From the NCBI RefSeq assembly GCF_030272615.1, contig NC_081413.1, positions 556,913,136 to 556,977,135 on the forward strand: 64,000 bases of DNA. The letters run 5' to 3'. Position 1 is the stretch's first letter, and every line of letters starts with the position of its first letter. The translations under genes were made by a program, and so were the position numbers. Below the pieces are notes generated by a model. That model had not been told where the DNA came from. It ran no database searches and saw only the letters and a program-made list of their open reading frames with translations. Source of the DNA: Cryptomeria japonica. Lineage: Eukaryota > Streptophyta > Pinopsida > Cupressales > Cupressaceae. Shown here one piece after another: positions 1-11,978 of the stretch.

Positions 1-1640
1 GATGAAGAGGGTTCCCGTTTTTTTTGAAGCCTGTAAAAGCATTTAGACAATTTTTCATCCTTCCCTTTCTTGCTACTTTTTTGAGTAATATCAACTTGGT
101 CTATTTCTTTTGTTTTCTTCTTAGCATCACACAATTCATCTCCCTTCTCAATGAGAGCATTGTCATCATCCTAACTATCTTCTTGAAAGAAAGGATTTAC
201 GCAATCAGGACTAGCTTTCTACCTTTTAGAATTATTTGTATACGCTATATAGGTAAGCTCATTATAAAACTACATTTAACGCCTAGCAACTTTTGGGGAG
301 CAAAGAGAGAGGTTTCATTTTCTCAACATACATGAGCCTTGAGTCTAAGGCTCTCGGGAGCCAATTGTAAGCACTTATTTTTTCTCTGGCACTTCATTTT
401 GCCAACTTACAGAATCATTTTCATCCATGTTCATAACAGCAACAGCAGGGATGACAATATATTCCTCATCCATTAAAGAGTCATTAATATTAGGAGGAAT
501 ATCCTCCAAATAAACCAACTCATCCTGAGTGGAGGCCGCATAGTCTAGTCGAGGGACCAAATTTTCTTACGTTGGAGGACAGCATGAGAGATTCAACACC
601 TCAATAATCACATTATTCCCTCCAGAAGAGATAACCTCGACTGGTATATTATCAACATTAGAATCAACTTCCACATTATTCATAACATTATTGACAGGGG
701 CTTTCATTGTTTACAGGTATATTTGGTTTTGGGGGGATTTTTGGGCAATCTCTTCTCTGATGCCCCTCACATAAAAACAAGCATTAATCCCCTCAATAAC
801 TCAATTTCAAATTTTAAAAGATTACCTCACATTTGTATAAACAAAACTTTTGGAACAACAGCCTCACGATTGAGGGTTATTAAGACTCCAGCATTAGGAT
901 GAAGCAAGGTTGACCTTGTTTCTTCCACTTGAAGAACATTACCTAGAAAATTAAGAGTCTGAAGAATTAATGCCCAAAGCTAAGGAGAAAGATTCTTAAA
1001 ATCAAACAACCTTGAAGTTGAGTTAGCTAGAACTTCACCGGGCTAGACTCAGGACCAAGGGACAACCTGAAAATCGACTGACAAATGTTCCGAAATTCTT
1101 TTTTAATAACTCTTGTTGCATTTTATGAGCCTCAAACAAAATAATGAATAACCATTTCTGCATCATTCTGCAGAATGATACGTAGATATCCATCTTTTTT
1201 CCCCAAATGTTTCCAATCCAATCATCAAATAACCTTTTGGAAGGATAAAAGTTAGCATCTATGAAAACAAGGAATACAACAATACTTTTAAGCCTACCTT
1301 CCTCTTTATTTACCACTTCTACCATATCCAGATTGGGAGATATGCAAAGTACCTTGGCAAAGGAGGCGTCATAAGGTCTTCTAATCCTCAATATTTTGAA
1401 CCTGCCAAGAAGTCATGCCCTCCAACTCCATTATCAACCTTGGCTTCAAACACAGTTGCCTCTAGTATAAACCATCACCTCTAAGCATTTCCTTGTAAGT
1501 TTTCTTCTCATAGATAATCTTTTTACCTCCGCCAATATCCTTCTCGTTAATTCCAACCTTACCAACAATGCCATCACCACCATAACTCTCTATATACTCA
1601 TACTTACAGCTATTCTTGTTGTGCAACCAGGAAGTTAAAA
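1..1640 (-). pseudogene. LINE ORF1 remnant
   Basis: Decayed first ORF of a plant L1-type LINE, whose product is a nucleic-acid-binding protein of the retrotransposition particle. Read on the minus strand, the piece near 1640-1480 ends in YEKKTYKEMLRG, which resembles the entry to the ORF1 core. The open stretch 1391-1035 contains WIGNIWGKKMDIYVSF and FIILFEAHKMQQELL, the spacing seen in DUF4283-type ORF1 proteins. Acidic and lysine-rich linker follows at 560-375 and 250-1. Frameshifts and stops separate these blocks, so no protein can be made. The ORF2 side, if present, lies off the left edge. The family call rests on pattern recognition, not a search. Confidence 0.55.
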
Positions 1641-2607
1641 TAAACCGAATATTCTCGAGACATTTAGAAGGAAGTGAGACATAAATGACTATCGAACCAT
1701 TTTAAAGGAAGGTGCGACATATATGACTAGCATGCATGGGAAATAAAACAAAGACAACACTAGTAGGTCCAATAAAGCCTCAAGATCACCAAAAACAAAA
1801 AACAACTCAAAAGAACAAAGAATACAAAAAGACCCCCACAATTCGCCAATAATCCCAACCAATTTAATCAACAAATTTAGAGGAGAGAAATTTGACGAAG
1901 CAAACCAAGAGCATCAAAAGGTACTCATAAGATTCAATCTTAGGAAGCAAGGGAGCATCCAAGAGCAGCAATGGAGGATAACTCTTCATCTTCCCTACCA
2001 CTCTCAAAGCTTCTCTCTCTAAAAGCTCACCCAGAATCAAATTTTACTAATTGGCCTGAGTAGGGTTTAAACATAGCTATGGAGGGAAAATATTGACAAT
2101 AGAAATTTTTTTATAGTAATAACTAATAAGAAATTAAAAACCAAATCAGAGTATACATTTCACCATTAAAATGGCACAAACTAAAATATATCAGGATTGA
2201 TTTTAAACTAGAATCCATGTAAACCCTACTTCGTATTTCAAATTGGATATCGACATATCTATACATGCGATTAGAGAACTCGGAAAGCAGAAAATGTCCA
2301 CATGAAAAGATACATTTCACCATCCAATTTTAACATAATCCAAACCAGCACAACAATAAATCTCGATTAAACACTTCTTAAGACTTCAACAAGTGCAGCA
2401 AGAAAATATATACTTCAGGTATTAGAAAAATCAGAAATTAATAAAAACCCAAGTCCATAGTCCATATATAAATTTCATCATACACATAACATAAAATCCA
2501 AATGTTCGGCCTTGAATTAACGCCCCCTAATTAGTTAGGGTAAACCCCAGATTGGATTTCAACATGTGTATCGACGAAATCGAAAGAAAATACCCTGCAT
2601 GATCCGA
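1641..2607. other. AT-rich spacer and likely 3' flank of the SMAP1-like gene
   Basis: No gene is supported here. Open frames at 1689-1874 and 2123-2323 are short, low in complexity and lack motifs. A short near-repeat (gacataaatgact, then gacatatatgact) lies near 1680-1725. The right part, next to 2608, probably holds the 3' UTR of the neighbouring gene, but I see no convincing polyadenylation signal. Confidence 0.4.
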
Positions 2608-2790
2608 TCAGGCAATGTCGTTGTCGTCGAAATCATCTTCAAATGAATTGAAGAAATCTGCGTCGGAAGGTTTACTATCAGGGAGCACGTCATTCATCAA
2701 TTCCAACGGGTCTCCGTCGTCGACCTCCATGGCAGCCGTGGAGGCCTGCTCGTCAAGATCGTGGTAGGACAATGATATCGTTGGCCTCAT
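2608..2790 (-). CDS. SMAP1: small acidic protein, SMAP1 / COP9 signalosome subunit 9 (CSNAP)-like
   Basis: Intact 60-residue acidic protein starting MRPT and ending in DADFFNSFEDDFDDNDIA. That phenylalanine/aspartate tail is the hallmark of the ninth, smallest COP9 signalosome subunit (CSNAP/COPS9) and its plant relatives SMAP1/SMAP2. In Arabidopsis, SMAP1 is linked to auxin (2,4-D) response and the RUB/NEDD8 pathway. Residues 20-31 (AMEVDDGDPLEL) form an acidic mid-segment. I chose the ATG at 2790 because MRP is a typical start for the plant family and the length is normal; an in-frame extension reaches 2835 but is hydrophobic and unlike the family. The frame is CpG-rich while the flanks are CpG-poor, which suggests an unmethylated gene. 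It has no interruption. A recent retrocopy cannot be excluded, but no poly(A) tail follows the stop. Confidence 0.78.
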   Translation of the reverse strand: MRPTISLSYHDLDEQASTAAMEVDDGDPLELMNDVLPDSKPSDADFFNSFEDDFDDNDIA

Positions 2791-3200
2791 TATTTCGCTT
2801 TCTGTGAGCCAAAGAAAGAAAAACAGAATGCACACCTATGAATTCAAGAACTGTTGATCCAGAAATCTCCTATGAATTCAAGAAGTTTTATTGTAGGCAT
2901 CTAGCGTGTGGTTATAGACCCTGGTTTAAATCATTCATCAAAAACAAAATGTAGGGTGTGATTATTATTATTTTTTAATTTTTTTTTTTCTTTTTTTTTT
3001 TATGGTTTGAAACTGTTTTGTAATGGTTTGAGATGACAAAATAATGTAGAAAAAAAATAATCTGCACCAACTTACACAATTTAGAAAATAGACAAATTTT
3101 TAGAATTTATTTCTGATTTGAGATTACAATTTTTTTTAAAATAAGAGCAACCCAATACATTAAATATCATCATATATCAAAATCCAACATACCTAAAAAA
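2791..3200 (-). promoter_or_regulatory. putative leader and promoter of the SMAP1-like gene
   Basis: Directly upstream of the ATG the minus strand reads a pyrimidine-rich run ending TTTGGCTCACAG. It could be a 3' splice site of a leader intron or plain 5' UTR. A 16-bp direct repeat (cctatgaattcaagaa) sits at 2835-2850 and 2869-2884. A weak TATA-like CTATAACC occurs near 2913-2921. Poly(T)/poly(A) tracts occupy about 2967-3001. The assignment is inference from position. Confidence 0.3.
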
Positions 3201-4241
3201 TGTAGCATTGGTTTAGCTTGGGCTACTCACAAAATACACCAAACTAACACTCTAAAATGAATGTCGCTATTTGAAGAATGCTCTCTAGTGACCACAAGGT
3301 AGGTGTAATAGTTCTAGAGCATATGCCCTTAAAATCAAACATCCACCTCTAAAAACCCTAGTTGTCCTTGAGCTATAAGGCCACCAAGAAGGATACGACT
3401 TCTCTAGAAAAAGGGGTATGACCAACAAATAGCAAGAAAGAGTAACAAGTCCTCCTTTCAAACTCCTTCAATCAGATTTACATTCTCCTTGATCAAAATT
3501 GAAGTGTGTCCTCTACAAATCGACTCAGTTGTGACCTTTGAAAGGAGATCACTAATTTATTCTCTAGATTATATCTATCACATTTGCAAGGGTTTTCGTC
3601 CTCACAAACCTAGGAAGAGCAATCTCCTTCAAGAGCAATAGCGATATCAAATTATTAAACTTGCGTAATAAATGAGCTTCACAAAACTCCCTTTATAGCT
3701 CTCCCAATGTAGCTTTTCACTTTTGCTTTTTATTTCATAAAAATCACTCTTTTTAATCTCCTAATGTAGCATTAGATAAAGGGTTACTTATATTTAAAAT
3801 AAATCACTTTTTCCCTTTATAGTTGGTCTTTTATAGTTCTTTATTTAATAAATTAAAATAACGATAAATTTAAATCTTTAATTTAACTTTATTAATAAAT
3901 AACTTATAGTTATTTTATTTAAAACCACTAGACTATATAAAATGCTAAGATAATCATCAAAACTTAATCCACCAACAATACTAAAAGTAGTAACCCTATC
4001 AACTAACTCGATTAGTGCACAAAATTGACTTACTGAAAATAGTAAATATTGGAAGACTAGCTCAAATTCACTCTAGAAAAAGGCATTATGCACATAATAA
4101 TGGAGGGTGTTCAACTAAACATCAAATACTACCAAACTATTGGGCAAACTACCTCTAAAGTTCCCTAACCGCAACACATTAACCTACAGTTAATTGGATA
4201 GGCTAATGCTCCACCAACTAAATTGGTTAGGAAAGGGGACA
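3201..4241 (-). repeat. candidate 3' LTR of the chromovirus
   Basis: On the minus strand this block starts TGTCCCC right after the integrase/chromodomain end of the neighbouring chromovirus and a purine-rich GGGAAGGGC, and can end in GCTACA at 3201. It contains a good TATA box (CTATAAAG, minus, 3691-3698). These are LTR features, but the matching 5' LTR is not visible, so the boundaries are estimates. Confidence 0.35.
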
Positions 4242-4305
4242 TTATAGTTTGCCCTTCCCAAAATTGTTTGTCCTCAAGCAATCTTGGTTTTGGATGCTTC
4301 AAAAT

Positions 4306-4545
4306 CTATTCATTCTCCCATGTGACATCCTTTATTGGCAAGTTCTTCCAGTTGATTAAATATTCTCTGATGATCGTTTTCCGAAGAGTTTGCTCTCTAA
4401 TATCAATGACGACCTTTAGAATCAATATCAACTTCCCCTCTTCATCCAATTGTGGCAACTTAAATGAGAGAATCATGTTATGCCCAAGTGCCTTCTTGAG
4501 CTTGGATACATGAAACACATTGTGAACTCTACTCTTGGATGGCAA
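4306..4545 (-). pseudogene. chromovirus integrase C-terminus with chromodomain
   Basis: The 79-residue open frame begins PSKSRVHNVFHVSKLKKALG, the usual end of chromovirus integrases, and continues into a chromodomain-like segment with REYLINWKNLPIKDVTWE. Such chromodomains tether the integration complex to marked chromatin. The tryptophans and the final WE are kept. It is a fragment, separated by stops from the core upstream. Confidence 0.7.
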
Positions 4546-4740
4546 CTCAATCTCAGAGGCAACCTCACCAACTTGTCAAGAAACCCTTAAAGGACTATAA
4601 AATTTGGGCTTGGGCTTCTCTACCCCACTCTTCTTGAGAGTGGATTGTCTATATGGTTGCAATATCAAATAAATCATGTCCCAAACCTCAAAAAATCTAC
4701 TTTATCTAATGTTGATTACCATGCAACTTCTGTTAATTTT

Positions 4741-5460
4741 GTGCCTGTTGCAAAATTTTATTTAGTGACTTTATAATGTCCTAACTCTCCTACACCAATT
4801 CCTTTGCATTAGACACTTTATTATCCCCATAAAGTAGATTCACAAAGTTGGGAGTCTCCTAGCCATATAAATACATGAATGGTGTCATCCTGGTAGACAT
4901 ATGATAAGTGGTATTGTAGCAATAATTAGCAAAGTGCAACCACTTAATCCAAGCTCTCTATTGTCTAGAAACATAGTTCCTAAGATACCCGTCCACCCAT
5001 TTAATTATTGTCTATGTCTATCCATCCATTTGCAAATGGTAACTCATACTAGGAGTCAGTTCAGTCCCACTCAATTTGAAGAGCTCCTACTAAAAGATAC
5101 TTGAGAGCTTATTGTCCCTATCACTCACCATACTCTTGGGCATCCCATTCAATCTAAAAATCTCCCTAAAAAACAAATCAACTACCTATGTCATTGTGTA
5201 AGTCGTTGAAATAGCATGTGCAAGTTTGGTTAGTGTATCAACCACCACATAAATACAATCTTTACCCTATACCTTAGGTAGCCACATGATAAAATTCATG
5301 GAGATACGTTCCCATTTCTGATTAGAAATGGGTAAGGGATGAAGTAAACCAACTAGACAAGTGTGCTCATTTTTATTCCATTGGTAAGTGGGCCACTCTT
5401 TGACATGTTTGAGGACTTCCTTTTTAAGCCCTTTCCAAGTAACCTCACCTGGATCTACAT
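4741..5460 (-). pseudogene. chromovirus integrase core remnant
   Basis: Minus-strand reading around 5420-5100 gives KHVKEWPTYQWNKNEHTC, then KWERISMNFIMWLPKV, DCIYVVVDTLTKLAHAI and [14 protein letters not shown]. These match the gypsy integrase core. The first catalytic aspartate (normally in SMDFI) reads as asparagine, and stops interrupt the frame, so the enzyme is dead. It sits between RNase H (higher coordinates) and the chromodomain end (lower). Confidence 0.65.
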
Positions 5461-5559
5461 GTAGATCTTGAAAAAATATGGGTGATCAATCATTGGTGTA
5501 TTATGGAAAGCCCTTAATAACTTCACCTTAAATTAAGAAGAAGGTCCCAAATAAATTCT

Positions 5560-6459
5560 ATCTTTATACAAGATCAACTCATTAGTCATTGTATGCCTGT
5601 CATCATGAATTGTGCCCTTCATAGCTTGTTTTTAATGAATCCTTGGCATATTCTATTGCAATTAATTCTCTTTGATCAATAGATATCTTCGTCAAAGAAC
5701 ATATGTGAGGCATCCTATAAAGTGCATCAACTATATTTGTCCTACCCTTGACATAAACAATGTTAAGATCATATGTCTGCAATCTAACCCACTTTTATTG
5801 CCTATCATTGAGATCATTTTGGTTCATGAAGTATTTGATGTTTTTGTGGTTTGTTTTGATGACAAACTTTCCCCCAAATAGATATGGTCTAAATCTGGCC
5901 AAGGCATGCATAACGACCAATAACTCTCTATCATAAACAGAGTAGCTTTTCGCCACAACCCTTAATTTTATGCTCTAAAAAACAATAGGGTGCTTCTCTT
6001 GCATCAAAATTTCTCCTATCCCCTCTCCTGAAGCATTGCACTCCAACTCAAAAGGTTTGGAAAAATTAGGTGTTGCCAATACTAGACATGTAAACATTAA
6101 CTATTTGAAGTGTTCAAAACACTTATGTGTTGAATCAAACCACTCAAAGGCTCCCTTCTTGGTCAAAATTGTGAACGAGGCTACAATATGTGAAAAACCT
6201 CTAATAAACATCCATTAGAATCCACAAAGACCCAAAAATATCTTAAGTTGTGTGAGATTTGTAGGTGTAGGCCATTCAACAATAGCCCTGATTTTCTCAA
6301 GATCAACTCTCACTCCCTTTGTATTGAATCTAACCAAGATAAAGAAGCTTTATCATCCTGAAGTCACATGTAGACTCCTTAGCATATAGAGACTTGCTCT
6401 CTAAGATGTTCAATACCTCCTCAAAATGTTGCATATGTTCCTCCCTCTTGAGAATTAGG
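5560..6459 (-). pseudogene. chromovirus RT C-terminal half and RNase H
   Basis: Directly below the insert the minus strand reads REEHMQHFEEVLNILESK and SLYAKESTCDF, the RT segment after the YVDD region. Near 5900-5690 it reads RPYLFGGKFVIKTNHKNIK then YDLNIVYVKGRTNIVDALY, the end of RNase H. Scattered stops show decay. Confidence 0.65.
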
Positions 6460-7125
6460 TGTTGTACACCTTGCATAATTTTTATAATGTATTATTTAAT
6501 TATTATGTGTGTGGTGCACCTAGGGGAACCTAGATAGACAAGCATCTTTGGGAGATAACATTCTTGGGGCCACTTTATGTGTTGTATTGTAACATTTGGG
6601 ATTTATATTTAATATGAGCGTCATGTTGCCATATAATATTGTATTTATTTAATATTGGGGAAGGTAAATTAATAAAGCGAAAACTTGGTACCCAATATTA
6701 AATGTGATTTCAATGGTTTGTAATCTCGTTGTTTTATTCACATGGTTTATGTAATAATACTTGGTTGTTTTGTGGGAGCTTGTTTCTATAGAAGAAACCA
6801 AAAGGGTAGGCATTAAGGTTGGCTAATTTGGCTAAGAGGTTGGATTATGTCATGTTTAGTATTTGTGAGTGTTTGAAGCATGGTATGGGATGTGTGGTTA
6901 CATGCTTGATCACATGGAGTGTTTGTAGAGGACTTGTGATTCAAAGGTGTTCATGGATGTATTGTTTTGGGGGTTGGGTTTCTTTCCTCAAGAGGGTTTT
7001 CCTAAGGTATATCTTGTGTTATCTTTGATTGATATGTTGTGTATTCTTTTGCATATGGATTATGAGTACTTACTTGAATAGATTTTTCTTATGGATTATG
7101 TGGAAATTTTCATTATAAGACTACA
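6460..7125 (+). repeat. LTR-like insert (candidate solo LTR) in the chromovirus RT
   Basis: A 666-bp block interrupts recognisable RT sequence on both sides: FSLAWE-type sequence above 7130 and REEHM below 6455. It begins TGTTGTACACC and ends ACTACA, so it has TG...CA ends. No clear 5-bp target duplication flanks it (left ttagg, right atttt). It holds no supported coding sequence. Orientation is uncertain. Confidence 0.45.
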
Positions 7126-7761
7126 ATTTTTTTAACACTCCCAAGCTAAACTGAAAATCGAGATGTCATAAGAAAATATCAAAACAAATTTCTTCAATTG
7201 TATCCTAAACACCTGATTCATACAACTATAAAAAGTGGTTGGAAAATTTGTCAATCTAAAAGGTATTACCAAACTTTGAAATGCCAAAATGATACCTGAA
7301 AGCAATCTTCTTAATATCTTCTCTCCTAAATAAAAATCAATATCGAATGATACCTTGACCTCAAATATATCTTAGAAAAGTACCCAACTCCATGCAACTC
7401 ATCTATCCTAGGAAATGGATACATGTTCTTGATTGTTTTTTCTCTTCAGGGCCCTGTAATCAATATGCATTTGCATTGTTCCATCTTTTTTCTTTACCAA
7501 AACTATTGCTAATGTGAATGGAATCATGTTGTTTCTTACGTACCCCATCTCTGGTAACTTCTTAATTGCCTTTTCTAAGTTATCATTGTGTCCCTTAGGA
7601 TGTTGATTAGGAGTAGTGATTACTTTTTTGGCTCCCTCCTCCATCTCAATGACATGCTCTATTCCCCTCTCAGGAGGAACTCCATGAGGGATACTACTCT
7701 TTTGTTGATATGATTTAATTGTAATCCTACTATTCACATGATGAGACACTCTACTACCCAC
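7126..7761 (-). pseudogene. chromovirus RT N-terminal half
   Basis: The open frame 7761-7408 carries HGVPPERGIEHVIEMEEGAK, the linker that opens plant chromovirus RTs, then LVKKKDGTMQMHIDYRAL, the fingers motif. Lower down, GYHQIR-, FRYHFGISKF- and DIFL-like pieces continue toward the catalytic region, where the insert begins at 7125. Frames are broken after 7408. Confidence 0.7.
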
Positions 7762-8060
7762 TCTACTTGATGATGTCTAATCAACCACTCCATTGTCTTA
7801 AGTGATACCACTCTAGACCCTCCATCTACAAGTCCCCTAAGTACCACTCTCCTCCCTTGGTGTTGAAATATCATTTCAAACTTTTGTAAGTTGAAAAAGA
7901 ACTCTACAAGTGATAGCATCCATGTCATACCTAGAATAACATCATTGTCCCCCATGTCAACCACATAGAATTCATCTTTCAACACATAATCACCTAATTG
8001 TATACTCAAATTAGAGATCTGACAAGTACAAGGAAGCTTATAATCGTTAGCTACCATCAC
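7734..8060 (-). pseudogene. chromovirus protease C-terminal part
   Basis: The 108-residue frame reads FYVVDMGDNDVILGMTWML, followed by a segment ending in GRRVVLRGL. These are the retropepsin C-terminal motif (ILG) and the protease-RT linker of plant chromoviruses. The catalytic aspartate segment should lie just above 8060 but is not in an open frame. Confidence 0.6.
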
Positions 8061-8369
8061 CTTAAATGCATCTTGCTCTTTAGTTTACAATCCCCTCTTA
8101 GCTACAAACATCTTCTCAATAAAATTGTGCGTAGCTAATATATAAATCAAAGCAACTACATGTTGCCCCTATTTTAAACCCCTCATGTTTAATGTGATTG
8201 GCTTTTGAGCACTAGTGCATTATGAAATGATCCTATCATCCTTGGACTCTTCTTCTAATGTGTTTTCCTCTTCAATGTTCTTTGAATTAGATTGTTCGTC
8301 AGATTTTTCTTATGTAAAATTCCTTAACATAAAAATACTCCAACTGTTGAGCCTTTTCTTTCAAACTAC

Positions 8370-8718
8370 ATTTATGTGAGGGGTCACAAGGTTATCTACA
8401 ATGGAAGCACAATTATCTCCTTTTGAGGCCATTCAACTACTCACTATCCAACATGTTTAAATCATTCCATGGCTGATGTGATTCCCTTTGTAATAGATTC
8501 TTGTCCTTACAAGGGAAACCGTTACACTAAAATCTACTTCTAGAAGTAGAAGCCTCCATGTCTCTAGCCTTTGATAGCATCCTATAGTGTAGGTGGATTG
8601 AGAGCCTTAATCCAACCTCTTAATGGATCTGTCAACCCATCCATGAAAAGAACCATGAGTATTCCCTTTGAAATATTAGTGACCAACACTAATAGTCTCT
8701 AAAAATCTTTAATATGTG
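8370..8718 (-). pseudogene. chromovirus gag remnant
   Basis: Minus-strand reading near 8700-8590 gives FMDGLTDPLRGWIKALNPPT, a conserved chromovirus capsid segment. Near 8440-8370 the residues of a zinc knuckle can be followed only by changing frame. The 5' part of gag is missing because the plus-strand LTR begins at 8719. Confidence 0.55.
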
Positions 8719-10127
8719 TGTAGCATTGTAAATTATACACCTTTACTAGTTTGTCCTGTTTCACACTCTCCTAGCACCTAGTTTAGTCTTTCCCTTTCCT
8801 CTATGCATTATAGGACCTTTATTGATTTGAATTAATATTATGGATCTTATTCCACTTGACGATATCATAACACTCTTATTTGGGCCCTTAATTCTAAGTG
8901 TGCCCTTTATTATTTTAATCCAGATTTAATCTTAATCTTACCGTAATTTCAACTCTCAAAGTATATTTCGCATATCTACACATCTTGGATTAAGCCATTA
9001 TGTTGGATTTGACTTTATAATCATGATATCTTGCATCCCTATAAAATTTGAAAAAAATTAGTTGAACCATGGTGCTAGCACCCTTGTCCCGTACTTTTTT
9101 CCTTGAATTTTGGGAGCTTAATTTTGAGGTATTATAATGTTCAAGTCCCACTCCGTGTGAATATATATCAATTCTAAGTCAGCCTAAAGGTGGTTTTAAT
9201 TATGAAATCCCTATATAAGACATCTCTCTCAATTCATTTTCACAGGTACACTCTATGCTAGTATTATCATCAATTCAAGGGAAATTATTCTTCCTCAATA
9301 GAAAATTTGATTCAAGGAGTAGAAAATTACATCAAGACATCTTCACATTATGTTTCAATTATGATTTCATGATGTATTATATGTGTTTTACCATGTTATT
9401 GTATCAACACATGAAGGAATTATCCTAAGAACATTGCATCACCTATTGAAGGTATAATCATTTACATTCAAGCATTTTTGCCTTGCCCTCAAAAGCCAAG
9501 CTTTTCTAATTTATTTCAAGTTCTATTTCTATTTCAATTAGGGTTAATTTTAAACCTGAGGTTTGACCTAAGGCAAACCCCTCTCCACAACCCCCTTTCT
9601 TTTCTCTTGTGTGCAGTTATAGGCTTTTGTCGGAGCGGCCAATTTCGAGGATATCTTAGCAGACAAGCACAAACCCATCAGTAGAATTTGGACCTAGATC
9701 TTAGGGACCAAGGATCCCAACACCTTTGTCCTTCCCAGTCAGCCTCATATTTTTTAGGAAGCTCTTAGGTAGTCTCAGATTTCATCCCCCCAATTTGTAG
9801 CTTAACCTAGTCTCTAGGACCAAGGCCCCCAACATTTTGGTCCTGCCAATTTGAGCCCAGATTTTGGTCACAAGTGCACAATAGAATTCCATTCTCAGAT
9901 CTATACTTGTTTTCTTAGTTCTATTAAGTTATCAGTTTGTTGATTTACTATTTTAGTCACTTGTATTCATCTTATTTGCATAGTTTTGTATCGTCCCATA
10001 TTTTGCACATTCCCTTTCATAGCAGCAAAGGAATAGAAACCCTAGAAGTATTCCTTCACTCTCTTTCACAAGAGTTAGTCAAAGAGAATCACTCCTTTAG
10101 GTACTTTTGTATTCTAATGTATGAATT
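8719..10127 (+). repeat. gypsy LTR, plus orientation, right end truncated
   Basis: The start TGTAGCATTGTAAATTATAC aligns with the starts of the Tat-1 LTR (TGTAGTGTCGTAAATTGTAC) and Tat-2 LTR (TGTAGCATCCTAAAATTGCA). A TATA box (CCTATATAAGAC) lies at about 9211-9222. Downstream, GGTTTGACCTAAGGCAAACC near 9560 matches the Tat-2 LTR, which shows that the LTR runs well past 9470. It carries a perfect 12-bp palindrome (GGTGCTAGCACC, about 9071-9082) and GGACC-type inverted repeats near 9700 and 9813. The right end is cut by Tat-1 at 10128, so solo or full-element status is unknown. Confidence 0.6.
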
Positions 10128-11755
10128 TGTGTAGGGGAAAAAGTGAGACTAAGTATGGAAACCCTAATCCCACTCTCATACACACTCGTGGAATATGAAA
10201 GAACCTAGGGAGGTAACACGTCGGCTACTTCTTATGAGAAAGAGAGAGTCATGGATTACCTCTTAGGTTTTATATTCCTTTGATGTAAATGAGAGAGAGG
10301 AATGATGCGTTATGCAATCTAACCTAGACAGCAAGTAAGCAAACAAATCCTAATATGAGAATGCAGATCAAAGAACAACTGATACACTGCTAAAAAGTAC
10401 AAATCAGAAGGCAAAATCAGAGGTGCACCTATGTCTAAAATCTGAGCAGAAATGTATGGGACCAAGGTGCCACGCCACTATCCTGATTTTGCAATTCTGG
10501 AACTACAACTGAGAGGAGGGATTCTGAGACCTGTGAATTGTTGTTCTGCCAAGTCCTGCTAATAGAGGGCAGGACTAGGGTGTCACGCCCTTGTCCTTGA
10601 TAGATTTTATGCACTTCTGAAGTTTCTGAGTGATGTAGATGCCTATTCCAGACCTGTACCTACTTCCAGATTCTTGTTTCTACACCTGCAATTTGAGAAG
10701 GGAAGGTTTGGGGTGGCTATATAGGGTTTTGTCATAGTCAAAACCTTGTGTTGGTGATTTCCACCTCCACGAATAGCCGATAATGTACTGAAAATGTGTG
10801 TGCAAGAACCTTGTGTATATGCAAGATCCTAAGAATGAAAGTAAACAACCTAGAGCAACCCTAAAGAGTAAACCCTAATTGCTTATAATTGACAAAGTAA
10901 ATGCTCTAAATCTATAATGCAAAGTGATCTAAAGCATGAATATGAATCAAAATGAAGCTTATGCAAAGATCTGAAAACAACATGAAACCATACCCAACCC
11001 CAAGGGAGACGTACAAGCCAATTGTCAGTCGGTGATCTCCTATTGTTCTTCTACATCTTCAAAAGCCCCCAATTGATGAAGTGATTCTTGATGAATGTTT
11101 GATGGATAAATGTTGGATGTTGTTGAAGACTTCAAAGATCTACTCTTTCATTGCAAGGAAGGATCTAATACTCCAAAAACCTGCTCTTAGATTCTTAGAA
11201 GGAGACCCCTTCAAATGAAGAAAGAGAGCTCTTAAGTATGAAACCCTAGATCTTAATTTTATGTTTAGGCTGACCTAGGATTTGAATTTCCCGCTGATAT
11301 TTTGGGGTTAAGAATTATCATATCATAGGATTGTGCTCTCGAAATTTTGGGAAAAAAGTCACGGACCACATGCATTCTTACCACGGTCCAACCAACTTTT
11401 CACCAAATTTCCAGGGTCGTTAGATATGATGATATTAGAGTGTATCTCAAAGTTACAGCTGATTCCGAGATGTTTTGATATGCAAAATCGGGCCTAAACG
11501 GTCAAAATAAGACATAATTAAGGTTTATGATTAAATGATTCATTGGAATAATATGAAAAGGGGCACACTTAGGGTAAAGGGCCCAACTTTGTAATGTGTA
11601 AAGTGATGAGACATGACCCTAGATTTAATTAAATTAATTAATTAAATGCTTAAAGGGAAATTAGAAATGCAAGATACAAGACACACTAAGGCAGGTGCTA
11701 ACCTAAATGTAAAATTTTACCACCCTAGCAAGGGTGTACAATTTACGACACTACA
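10128..11755 (-). repeat. Tat-1 3' LTR
   Basis: 1628 bp, TGTAG...CTACA(CA) on the minus strand. It is the complete copy: it retains a TATA box (CCCTATATAGCC, minus, near 10716) and a segment missing from the other LTR. It carries a perfect hairpin (AGTCCTGC/GCAGGACT, about 10551-10577) and GGACC-type inverted repeats near 10460 and 10571. The U3 module near 11331-11510 recurs in Tat-2. Confidence 0.8.
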
Positions 11756-11776
11756 TTTAGCCCCCACTTTAGCGGT
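11756..11776 (-). promoter_or_regulatory. Tat-1 polypurine tract
   Basis: Minus strand AAAGTGGGGGCTAAA abuts the 3' LTR start (TGTAG). Such a tract primes plus-strand DNA synthesis. The same sequence abuts the Tat-2 LTR. Confidence 0.75.
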
Positions 11777-11978
11777 CATATGATACTATGTGCATATGAA
11801 AGCTAAAGTACAAAAAAGTAAACATCATTTGAAAAATGATATATCGATAAGTTGTCGAACGAAGCCCCCAACGATATCTGTAGTACACAGTTAGGAACTA
11901 CACCCTATAAAACCACATGTTAGATCACAAAATCACCTAATTCTTACTAAAGAAGGTGATGAAATTTGCGGGTACTTA

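Larger units (their letters stand above)
4242..8718 (-). mobile_element. Ty3/gypsy chromovirus, internal region, decayed
   Basis: Gag, protease, RT, RNase H, integrase and chromodomain follow one another in chromovirus order on the minus strand, from 8718 down to 4306. Many stops and frameshifts show an old copy. The reverse transcriptase is split by the LTR-like insert at 6460-7125. Gag is cut at 8718 by a plus-strand LTR. A 3' LTR candidate lies at 3201-4241; no 5' LTR is seen. Confidence 0.75.

Noticed and set aside
2791-2835. N-terminal extension of the SMAP1-like protein (MCILFFFLWL)
   Set aside because: It is hydrophobic and unlike the family; the ATG at 2790 gives the usual MRP start and normal length.
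8722-9475. AGCAT at 8722-8726 and 9471-9475 as target duplication of a 744-bp solo LTR ending TTTACATTCA
   Set aside because: Sequence on both sides of 9470 (CATTTACATT...AGCATTT, then GGTTTGACCTAAGGCAAACC) aligns with the interior of the Tat-2 LTR, so the LTR continues and the match is chance. The start also fits better at 8719.
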